Part shown: piece after piece, positions 44,450-51,326 of the stretch
How the letters are laid out: every line of letters starts with the position of its first letter
Numbering within the stretch: position 1 is the stretch's first letter
Source: Candidatus Parabeggiatoa sp. nov. 2
GTDB lineage: Bacteria; Pseudomonadota; Gammaproteobacteria; Beggiatoales; Beggiatoaceae
Direction of reading: 5' to 3'
Length of the DNA: 51,704 nucleotides
Assembly: GCA_002085445.1 (NCBI GenBank)
Contig: NBMI01000044.1
Span: 1 to 51,704, forward strand
Program-made: the position numbers and the translations under genes
The notes under the pieces: model-generated
Told to the model about the DNA's origin: nothing
The model's database searches: none
The model's input: the letters and a program-made list of their open reading frames with translations, nothing else

Positions 44450-46156
44450 ATGCTTGAAACCGCCTTAACAATATTTGAAGCCGCCACAACCGGCCATGAT
44501 ATTTATAAATGCATGAATTCCCTCATTTTTGGGGATAAAAAACAACAACTCTTAGAACAACTCGCGGCCGACACCAAAGATATAAAATTACATATTGAAC
44601 AACTCTCAGACACGATACTATACGCGGTCAATTTAGACGGTGTCCGAGCGGCCGAACAGCAACAGTATGTCAATGACTTACGTGAAATACGCCAACTGTT
44701 AGCGCCAATCCAACAGTCCTTACAACAACCGCTGTTATCGTCGGCGATGATTACCGCGCCGCGGCCGCTGGAGGCCTTAAAACAACCGCGTCAGGTATTG
44801 ACGTTTATTTCTCCGTTAGAATATGTGGCCATTCCGGTGATGGATAACTGGGATGGGGTGCCGGTATTATTTCAAGAGAATGGCCGATATTTTGTTGGTT
44901 GGCAATTGCCGGCGCATTTATCGAAACACTTAGGCTGCGAATACCTGTCACAATGGCAACCCAATCAGAATGAATTACCGCCCGAACAACACAGCGAAGG
45001 ACGCATTATTATTCAGAACGGTCAAATCCAAAAACCCGCCCCTCGCGCCGTTGATCAAGGTGGAGAAAGCTCTGTTGACAAAGGGAAGGAAAGCCCAAAA
45101 CCCGCCCAGCGCGCCGTTGACAAAGGGAAGGAAACCAAAAAATCCGCCCAGCCTTCTGTTGACAAAGCAAGAGAAACCCAAAAATCCTCCCGGCCCTCTG
45201 TTGACAAAGCAAGAGAAAACCAAAAATCCGCCCAGCCTTCTGTTGACAAAGCAAGAGAAAACCAAAAATCCTCCCGGCCCTCTGTTGACAAAGCGAGAGA
45301 AAGCCAAAAACCCGCCCATCGCGCCGTTAATAAAGGAGAGGAAACCGAATTTGAATTTGAAGTGGTTACCGTTGATGCCAACGGTAAAATTACCAATCGC
45401 CGTCCTCATACCGCGAAACAACACATTGAACGGGTTAATGGTGTTGCAATAGAAATGGTTCAGGTGCCGGGCGGAACGTTTATGATGGGTTCCCCTAAAA
45501 CGGAGAAGGGCCGTTCTAGCGATGAAGGCCCCGAACACAAAGTCACGATAAAATCCTTTTACATGAGCAAATACCCGATTACACAGGCGCAATGGGAGGC
45601 GGTGATGGGCAACAATCCGTCCCATTTTAAAGGCCAAAATCGCCCGGTAGAAACTATCTCATGGGATGACGCGGTCAAATTCTTTCAGCGACTTTCCGAG
45701 CTCACTGGTAAAGAATATCATTTACCAAGCGAGGCGCAATGGGAATACGGCTGCCGCGCCGGTGATAGTACCAAACCCCCGTTTCATGTTGGCAAAACGA
45801 TTACCACTGATTTGGCGAATTACAATGGTGATTATATCTACGCCTCAGAGCCAAAGGGCGTTTATCGTAAAGAAACAACCGATGTCGGCAGTTTTCCACC
45901 TAATGCGTTTGGCCTATACGACATGCACGGCAACGTCTGGGAATGGTGTGCTGATGTTTGGCATAAAAACTACCAGGGTGCACCCACAGATGGCAGTGCT
46001 TGGCAAGAGGTAAAAGAGGGAGGGGGGAGACTGCTCCGGGGCGGTTCGTTCGGCAACGACCCTAACTACTGCCGTACTGCCTACCGTGTCAGGAACTCGT
46101 CGGACTACCGCTACGGCAGGATTGGTGTTCGTGCTGCTGCGGCTGCGTGGACTTAG
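44450..46156 (+). CDS. FGE-sulfatase (SUMF1-like) domain protein, candidate hypervariable target
   Basis: 568 residues without signal peptide. An alpha-helical N-terminus of unknown type (1-100) precedes a small beta domain (115-185). Then a linker of seven 14-residue repeats (VDKARENQKSAQPS-like, 195-295) leads to an FGE/SUMF1 fold, a C-type-lectin-like family (334-566; VPGGTFMMGSPK, LPSEAQWEYGCRAG, FGLYDMHGNVWEWC, RLLRGGSFGN). FGE-like domains of this type often lack enzyme activity and bind ligands. The C-terminus (530-561) has the shape of a diversity-generating-retroelement variable region: positions that are usually Asn are Tyr, Asp, Ser, Gly, Val or Arg, mostly in codons ending in C. 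No reverse transcriptase or template repeat is in the window. CAGGAGAACACCC gives a good ribosome binding site. Confidence 0.88.
   Translation: MLETALTIFEAATTGHDIYKCMNSLIFGDKKQQLLEQLAADTKDIKLHIEQLSDTILYAVNLDGVRAAEQQQYVNDLREIRQLLAPIQQSLQQPLLSSAMITAPRPLEALKQPRQVLTFISPLEYVAIPVMDNWDGVPVLFQENGRYFVGWQLPAHLSKHLGCEYLSQWQPNQNELPPEQHSEGRIIIQNGQIQKPAPRAVDQGGESSVDKGKESPKPAQRAVDKGKETKKSAQPSVDKARETQKSSRPSVDKARENQKSAQPSVDKARENQKSSRPSVDKARESQKPAHRAVNKGEETEFEFEVVTVDANGKITNRRPHTAKQHIERVNGVAIEMVQVPGGTFMMGSPKTEKGRSSDEGPEHKVTIKSFYMSKYPITQAQWEAVMGNNPSHFKGQNRPVETISWDDAVKFFQRLSELTGKEYHLPSEAQWEYGCRAGDSTKPPFHVGKTITTDLANYNGDYIYASEPKGVYRKETTDVGSFPPNAFGLYDMHGNVWEWCADVWHKNYQGAPTDGSAWQEVKEGGGRLLRGGSFGNDPNYCRTAYRVRNSSDYRYGRIGVRAAAAAWT
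45032..45340 (+). repeat. 42-bp coding repeat, linker of the FGE-fold protein
   Basis: Seven units of about 42 bp (GTTGACAAAGCAAGAGAAAA-CCAAAAATCCGCCCAGCCTTCT). In another frame the same DNA reads PPLAPLIK and NPPSAPLTKGRK, reminiscent of palindromic-repeat peptides such as the one inside the transglutaminase gene. The linker may therefore have grown from such an element. Confidence 0.75.
46037..46145 (+). other. Candidate DGR variable region (VR)
   Basis: Encodes RGGSFGNDPNYCRTAYRV and NSSDYRYGRIGVR. Codons at expected Asn positions are GGC, AAC, GAC, AAC, TAC, TAC, GTC, AAC, TAC, TAC and GGC: almost all NNC, the pattern left by adenine-specific mutagenesis of an AAC-rich template. The run ATTGGTGTTCGTGCTGCTGC at the end is where an initiation-of-mutagenic-homing site would lie. 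Confidence 0.6.
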
Positions 46157-46916
46157 CACTTTGCGTTCTTGCCTTGTTGCACTCTGCGCTCTATGTACTT
46201 TACCCTTCATTAATAATTAATAATTAATCATTAATAATTAATTGTTAACGAATTAATAATTAGCAATTAACAATTACGGTTTTGTAGCGGAAATAGGGCC
46301 CGTTTTTAATAATTAATGATTAATGATTAATGATTAATTGTTTTTTAATTGTTAATGATTAATGATTAATTGTTGTTAATTGTTAACAATTAATTGTTAA
46401 TAATTAACAATTTCGGTTTTTGAAAATTTTCTGAGAAATCCGATTTTTCCAAAAAATCGGATTTCTTTAACTCTCTGAGAAATCCGATATTTCCAAAAAC
46501 TCGGATTTGTTGGTGGTACGGTGGGGTGATAAAAAGGAGGTTCCTTTGATTCTAAAACGTGATCCCATTTTTAGTCTGCTTCAATTTTATTATTTTAAAA
46601 ACAATAAATTAACTATTCTTGAATTATCTCGCTCCGCTCGTTACTACGTTTCATTAATCATTAATCATTAATCATTAATCATTAATCATTCATCATTAAT
46701 CATTAATCATTCATCATTAATCAGGGGTGGTGAGTAGATAAGTTCATTATGCGAGAAAACATGATCCCCGAAAAGATTCCGCTTCAGTAAAAAAAACCAA
46801 AGTTTAATTAATTAATCATTAATCATTCACCATTCATCATTAATCATTAATCATTAATCATTAATCATTAATCATTAATCATTAATCATTAATCATTAAT
46901 CATTAATCATTCATCA
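46157..46916. repeat. Large TTAATCA heptamer arrays and two ATCCGAT hairpins
   Basis: Heptamer arrays of ATTAATC/ATTAACA/ATTCATC at 46206-46265, 46306-46412, 46650-46722 and 46808-46935. Hairpins GAAATCCGATTTTT/AAAAATCGGATTTC (46435-46464) and GAAATCCGATATTT (46479-46508, imperfect) lie between them. AAAGGAGGTTCCTTT at 46533-46547 is a palindrome that contains a perfect ribosome binding site; a 41-codon frame from the TTG at 46546 runs into the heptamers and is doubtful. Confidence 0.8.
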
Positions 46917-47957
46917 TTAATCATTCATCATTAAACTTCGCGTCAACACCAAATGCCCATAACCAAACGGACTCTGCCCCCGCTGCCCCATCTCAACATA
47001 AAAACACCAAAGGCCTTTCTCCGCATGAGGCGTTGCAGAACAATACCAATCGGGGTGGATATCAGGAAAATAGCGTTTATCAATAACGCTTTTATCCTTA
47101 AGCAACGTTTCCAACTCCGCTATCGTCGGCACTCGCCAATCACTCGCGCCAGCCAATTTCATCTCATTAATGCGCGCCACATAAGCCGCCGTATCACACC
47201 GGCAACCTTGACAACTTCCGCCATTCTCTTTGCCCACCACCTCACCTTCAGGATCATACCAAGTAAAAGTATGCTGACTATCCTGTAATTTGCCATCATT
47301 GGTTTTCGCTTCCCAAATCAGCCCTGTTTCATTATCCTGAACAGCGGCCCATTCTGTAGCCTCTTCAGACAGAAGTTGCCCATTTGCACCTCGTTTGACA
47401 AAGCGATGCGGGTGCTGATAACGCTGATAACTCGCTCGGAATTGTTTAACATCCTCAGAAACGGCCGCTAGGTTCTGATTAGCCGTTTCTAATTGCTGTT
47501 TAATCTCTGGTTGAGCGTTTAGCAATTTCTCCAGCGATTGATTAGTCTTTTTCCATTGCTGATTAGCAAGGGATAAAACGGCCGCCAAGGATTGATTAGC
47601 CTTCTCCAATTGTTGCTTGATATCCAATAGCAGCGTATCAGTCTCAAGCTTTTTTTCAGGTTGCGCCTGTAACACCGACAACAAGACTGACAACGCCATA
47701 CCAAAAATAGACGTAAAAAAAGCCAATTTCAAACCATCCAGCAATTTAGGCACACTCTCAGAAATATTTTCGCTATCAAAATCCCACAACCCCAAAATAA
47801 TCCCAGAAAAAGTGCCCAAAATACCGAGACTAACAATCATCGACTTATAATCAACATGCTGCCCCCTTTTAAAACTCCTATAATCCTTCACAGCCAAAAT
47901 ACTCATAAAGACGGCCACCACAACAGCCACTATTAACGGCATTTCCTCTATTCTCAT
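46917..47957 (-). CDS. ZorA/MotA/ExbB-like channel protein with coiled coil and Lcl (DUF1566) domain
   Basis: 346 residues from the ATG at 47957, with GGAGG nine bases upstream (a GTG three codons earlier overlaps that site). Three transmembrane helices (about 7-23, 40-58, 76-96) carry the MotA/TolQ/ExbB-type pattern GILGTFSGIILGL and LLDGLKLAFFTSIFGMALS, as in ZorA. A cytoplasmic coiled coil with repeated KQQLE(K/T)ANQ(S/N)LAAV (about 113-172) follows, then an Lcl/DUF1566 domain (DNETGLIWEAK, DWRVPTIAELETLL, WYCSATPHAEKGLWCFYVEMG). The ExbB-type topology puts the Lcl domain in the cytoplasm. The last residues (MMND) and the stop are encoded by heptamers. The partner is probably the OmpA/MotB-like protein at 49144-49857. 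A proton- or sodium-driven motor or sensor is inferred. Confidence 0.82.
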   Translation of the reverse strand: MRIEEMPLIVAVVVAVFMSILAVKDYRSFKRGQHVDYKSMIVSLGILGTFSGIILGLWDFDSENISESVPKLLDGLKLAFFTSIFGMALSVLLSVLQAQPEKKLETDTLLLDIKQQLEKANQSLAAVLSLANQQWKKTNQSLEKLLNAQPEIKQQLETANQNLAAVSEDVKQFRASYQRYQHPHRFVKRGANGQLLSEEATEWAAVQDNETGLIWEAKTNDGKLQDSQHTFTWYDPEGEVVGKENGGSCQGCRCDTAAYVARINEMKLAGASDWRVPTIAELETLLKDKSVIDKRYFPDIHPDWYCSATPHAEKGLWCFYVEMGQRGQSPFGYGHLVLTRSLMMND

Positions 47958-48562
47958 AACAAACACCCTCCTAATAACATGGAATCCAAAACTTCAGCTT
48001 TGGCTAATGACTCAAATCGAGTACAGCGAATGACTCAAACCGAGTACAGCGAATGACTCAAACCGAGTACAGCGAATTACTCAAACCGAGTACAGCGAAT
48101 TACGCGGATAAACGAATTAGTAGTGACGTAGTACCGGATTGGCGGTGACGTAGTACAGCTAATGACTCAAACCGAGTACAGCGAATTACTCAAACCGAGT
48201 ACAGCGAATTGCGCGGATAAACGAATTGGCGGTGACGTTGTCCAACTAATTGAGTACAGCGAATTGCGCGGATAAACGAATTGGCGGTGACGTTGTCCAA
48301 CTAATTGAGTACAGCGAATTGCGCGGATAAACGGATTGGCGGTGACGTAGTACAACTATACTGTCCACCGTTACAATTTGCGCTTTGGCCTTTTGGAAAA
48401 ATCCCCGAGCGAGATTAGTCACCTTTAGGTGACTTGAGCTTTCAGACAACTGCTTTAGCTGTTGGCTGTTAAAAAAGCGCAATTTATGACGATGCTAAGT
48501 ATACACAAGCGCGGATAAACGAATGACAAGGAGTGAGTACAGCGACACTTCGTTCTGGAACG
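47958..48562. repeat. GTACAGCGAATT / GCGGATAAACGAATT satellites
   Basis: Repeats of GACTCAAACCGAGTACAGCGAAT and GCGCGGATAAACGAATTGGCGGTGACG-TTGTCCAACTAATTGAGTAC, three near-identical 58-bp units in 48225-48355. AGTCACCTttAGGTGACT and CAACTGCttTAGCTGTTG-like palindromes follow at about 48415-48470. Apparent frames on the minus strand only read the repeat. Confidence 0.85.
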
Positions 48563-48746
48563 GCAATTTTTTGAGTATTAAACCCTTAACATTAATAGGT
48601 TAATAACCCGACAATTGTGGGCCATAAACTGAAATGAGTCAGTAAAGCTGGTTTTTTTCACTTATTGAGTTAAAAGTCATTATAAATAAATACCTTATAC
48701 AATTACTAATTATATAACTCACTGAAATTTCAACTCGAGCTCACGT
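48563..48746 (-). mobile_element. MITE, ACGTGAG/TA family, copy F (one end intact)
   Basis: The right end CGAGCTCACGT is followed by TA (48747-48748). It is nearly the same as copy E, including the truncated left side and its flank ACTTCGTTCTGGAACGGCAA. Confidence 0.75.
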
Positions 48747-48748
48747 TA

Positions 48749-49143
48749 TGACTCACTTCTCGCAATTCGTTGTACTTCACATCATTGTTAATCCGTTCAT
48801 CCACGTCATCCGTTGTACTATCCTCCCAATTCGTTTATCCGCGTAATTCGCTGTACTCACTCCGCGCCATTAGTTGTACTCACTCCGCATCATTAGTTGT
48901 ACTCACTCCGCGCCATTAGTTGTACTTTCCTCCCAATTCGTTTATCCGCGTAATTCGTTGTACTCACTCCGCGCCATTAGTTGTACTCACTCCGCGCCAT
49001 TAGTTGTACTCACTCCGCATCATTAGTTATACTTTCCTACCAATTCGTTTATCCGCGTAATTCGTTGTACTTCCCCACCAATCCGTTCATCCACGTCATC
49101 CGTTGTACTATCCTCCCAATGTACTCACTCCACGCAATTAAAT
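48749..49143. repeat. Inverted-orientation GTTGTACT satellites, second block
   Basis: Units of CTCACTCCGCGCCATTAGTT-GTACT alternate with TCCCAATTCGTTTATCCGCG-TAATTCGTTGTACT, the reverse complement of the units at 48.0-48.35 kb. It reaches the stop codon of the OmpA-like gene (GCAATTAAATCTACTCAGA). Confidence 0.85.
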
Positions 49144-49857
49144 CTACTCAGAACGAGAACGCTCCAAGATTTGATACAACCTATCCTCTGCCTTAGTAAC
49201 GACTTTAAACTCAACGCGTCGAGATTTTTCAACATCCTCCGTCTTATCCGCCTTCAAAATCAACCGAGCAAAAGACAAGCCATTAGCTCTCAACACTTTT
49301 CTGAGCCATACCCGTTGCTTTTCCGTTACCGAAGTATCCTTATAACAATATTCCAACGTGGCTAATGCCCGTTGTTGGGATAATTCAACATTATTAAGAT
49401 AACGTGTTGCCATCTCATTAGCACCCAACCAATCACTAGACGTATGCCCTTCAATTCGGACAGCCTCAATCTCTGAGGCATAACGCTGCAATATATTAAT
49501 ATAACGAGGAAAAAAATCACTTAAAATACTTTTAAAGCGGCGGCGCAACGTACTTCTTCCCGTTTTAAACAAAACTTTAGGTGCCTTAAAGCGCACCGTA
49601 TTATCCTTCAAAATCTCAGCGTTCCACGCCTTTAAATTACCCGCAAACTCCTCCGACAATTCTTTATTTAACTGTAAACGGCTACGCTCCGCCATTTCGG
49701 CAATTTCTGCCATCGCATCTTTTTGACGCTCAATCTCATTTTTAGAAGCCTCCACAGTTAACATAAACGCGACAGCAATCAACATAAACACCATCATCAT
49801 GCCTGTCATCATATCAGCAATACCTAAATACTCCTTACTCATTGAAGTTTCTGACAT
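49144..49857 (-). CDS. ZorB/MotB-like protein with OmpA domain
   Basis: 237 residues. A short cytoplasmic N-terminus is followed by a single transmembrane helix (about 16-34) with an Asp at its start (IADMMTGMMMVFMLIAVAFM), the arrangement of the ion-binding Asp in MotB, ExbD and ZorB. A helical linker (37-75) precedes an OmpA/peptidoglycan-binding domain (FKTGRSTLRRRFKSILSDFF, VRIEGHTSSDWLGANEMATR, NNVELSQQRALATLEYC). It should anchor to the cell wall and pair with the ZorA/MotA-like protein encoded downstream on the same strand, 1.2 kb of repeats away. AAGGAG eight bases before the ATG is a good ribosome binding site, preceded by AATTGTG heptamers. No zorC, zorD or zorE-like gene is in the window. 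Confidence 0.85.
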   Translation of the reverse strand: MSETSMSKEYLGIADMMTGMMMVFMLIAVAFMLTVEASKNEIERQKDAMAEIAEMAERSRLQLNKELSEEFAGNLKAWNAEILKDNTVRFKAPKVLFKTGRSTLRRRFKSILSDFFPRYINILQRYASEIEAVRIEGHTSSDWLGANEMATRYLNNVELSQQRALATLEYCYKDTSVTEKQRVWLRKVLRANGLSFARLILKADKTEDVEKSRRVEFKVVTKAEDRLYQILERSRSE

Positions 49858-49876
49858 AGCCTCCTCTCCTTTATAA

Positions 49877-49931
49877 TGAATTGTGAATTGTGAATTGTGA
49901 ATTGTAAATTGTGAATTGTGAATTGTGAATT
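49877..49931. repeat. Heptamer array, AATTGTG type
   Basis: Seven to eight units of GAATTGT/AAATTGT upstream of the ZorB-like gene, 10-15 bases beyond its ribosome binding site. Confidence 0.88.
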
Positions 49932-50035
49932 CTTATTGCCTAATTTGTTGTATTATAAACTAAGTTTGCAAAGCGATATTAGCTTAGCCCGTCTCGTACA
50001 AATGAACGAAACAATGGCTCATCAAAAATAGCCAA

Positions 50036-50072
50036 TTACAATTACCCATTACCCATTACCAATTACCCGTTA
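50036..50072 (+). repeat. Heptamer array, ATTACCC type, at prfA start
   Basis: Units of ATTACCC/ATTACCA/ATTACCC/GTTATCA end seven bases before the prfA ATG. No Shine-Dalgarno sequence is present. Compare 21174-21213. Confidence 0.85.
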
Positions 50073-50079
50073 TCAAAAC

Positions 50080-51162
50080 ATGAAAGATTCTATCCGTACC
50101 AAACTAGAAAATCTCACTGAGCGTTTACAGGAACTTGATGCCCTACTGGCTGAACCTGAAATCATCGCCGATCAAAACAAGTTTCGTAGCTTGTCCAAGG
50201 AACACGCAGAAATTCAACCCATTGTGGATTGTTTTCAACAATACCGCAACAATTTAGAAGCCATTGCAGGCGCTAAAGAGATGCTGCGCGATAAAGACGC
50301 CGAAATGCGAGCCTTGGCAGAAGAAGAGTTAGCGCAAGCGCAAGCCGAAGAGGCGCGTTTAGAAACAGAACTGCTAGAACTCTTACTGCCCAAAGAACTC
50401 GGTGACAATAGCAATATCTTTTTAGAAATCAGGGCCGGCACCGGCGGCGATGAAGCGGCCTTATTTGCTGGCGATTTGGCGAAGATGTACGCATGCTATA
50501 TTGAGCAGCGTGGTTGGCAAATGGAACCCATCAACAAAACGGCAGGTGAACATGGCGGCTACAAAGAATTTATCATGCGCGTCAGTGGGCCGGGCGCATA
50601 TTCGGAATTCAAGTTTGAATCGGGCGTACATCGGGTGCAGCGTGTGCCAAAAACGGAGTCTCAAGGCCGTATTCACACCTCAGCTTGTACGGTAGCGGTG
50701 ATGCCGGAAGTGCTAGAGGTGGATGACATTAAAATCAATCCGGCGGATTTAAGGGTAGATACTTTCCGCGCCTCTGGCGCGGGTGGACAACACGTCAACA
50801 AAACCGACTCTGCTATCCGCTTAACCCATTTACCAACTGGCATCGTGGTGGAATGCCAAGACGAGCGTTCCCAACATAAAAACCGCGCCCGTGCTAACTC
50901 CTTATTGAAAGCACGCCTCTTACAGGCCGAGCGTGATCGTCAACAGGCGGAACAAGCAGAGACGCGACGCAATTTAGTAGGCAGTGGTGATCGCTCCGAG
51001 CGCATTCGCACCTACAACTTTCCACAAGGACGAGTCACTGATCATCGCATTGGTTTAACCCTATACCAATTGAACGAGATTTTAGCGGGCAACCTCAATC
51101 ACCTGATTGAACCGCTGAAGCGTGAACATAAAATGGACTTATTGGCGAGCATGGGAGAATAA
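50080..51162 (+). CDS. prfA: Peptide chain release factor 1 (RF1)
   Basis: 360 residues, the normal length. RF1 reads UAA and UAG stop codons and triggers hydrolysis of the peptidyl-tRNA. The GGQ motif is in [16 protein letters not shown], and the anticodon-like PxT region is seen as [18 protein letters not shown]1 rather than RF2 is shown by colinear length, the [12 protein letters not shown] start and the absence of an RF2-type frameshift. The start follows ATTACCC heptamers with no Shine-Dalgarno sequence. prmC, often next in the operon, does not follow. Confidence 0.97.
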   Translation: MKDSIRTKLENLTERLQELDALLAEPEIIADQNKFRSLSKEHAEIQPIVDCFQQYRNNLEAIAGAKEMLRDKDAEMRALAEEELAQAQAEEARLETELLELLLPKELGDNSNIFLEIRAGTGGDEAALFAGDLAKMYACYIEQRGWQMEPINKTAGEHGGYKEFIMRVSGPGAYSEFKFESGVHRVQRVPKTESQGRIHTSACTVAVMPEVLEVDDIKINPADLRVDTFRASGAGGQHVNKTDSAIRLTHLPTGIVVECQDERSQHKNRARANSLLKARLLQAERDRQQAEQAETRRNLVGSGDRSERIRTYNFPQGRVTDHRIGLTLYQLNEILAGNLNHLIEPLKREHKMDLLASMGE

Positions 51163-51165
51163 TCT

Positions 51166-51250
51166 AATTGTGAATTGTGAATTGTGAATGATGAATGATG
51201 AATGGTGAATTGTGAATGATGAATTGTGACGTAAACGAATTGTGAATTTT
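51166..51250. repeat. Heptamer array, AATTGTG/ATGATGA type, after prfA
   Basis: Units of AATTGTG, AATGATG and AATGGTG start four bases after the prfA stop codon. Confidence 0.85.
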
Positions 51251-51261
51251 AGATTTGTAGG

Positions 51262-51326
51262 GTGGGTAAGCGGGCACTCTGATCTCAAAAAATACCACAA
51301 TATCAAAGCCCGCTTGCCCACTTTTT
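51262..51326 (+). terminator. Terminator hairpin after prfA
   Basis: GTGGGTAAGCGGGC (51262-51275) pairs with GCCCGCTTGCCCAC (51308-51321), one G-T type mismatch, with a 32-nt loop and a following TTTTT. It is a likely rho-independent terminator, although the loop is long. The arms resemble the repeat inserted in waaC. Confidence 0.65.

Noticed and set aside
44975..45637. 220-codon minus-strand and 160-codon plus-strand frames inside the FGE-fold gene
   Set aside because: Overlapping frames produced by the 42-bp repeat; the FGE frame has the domains and ribosome binding site.
46546..46671. 41-codon frame from TTG 46546 after a perfect AAGGAGG
   Set aside because: The ribosome-binding-like sequence is part of the palindrome AAAGGAGGTTCCTTT, and the frame ends in heptamer repeats; no conservation can be shown.
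48167..48482. Minus-strand frames of 62-78 codons in 48.1-48.5 kb
   Set aside because: They read the GTACAGCGAATT satellites, giving repeated FIRAIRCT-like peptides.
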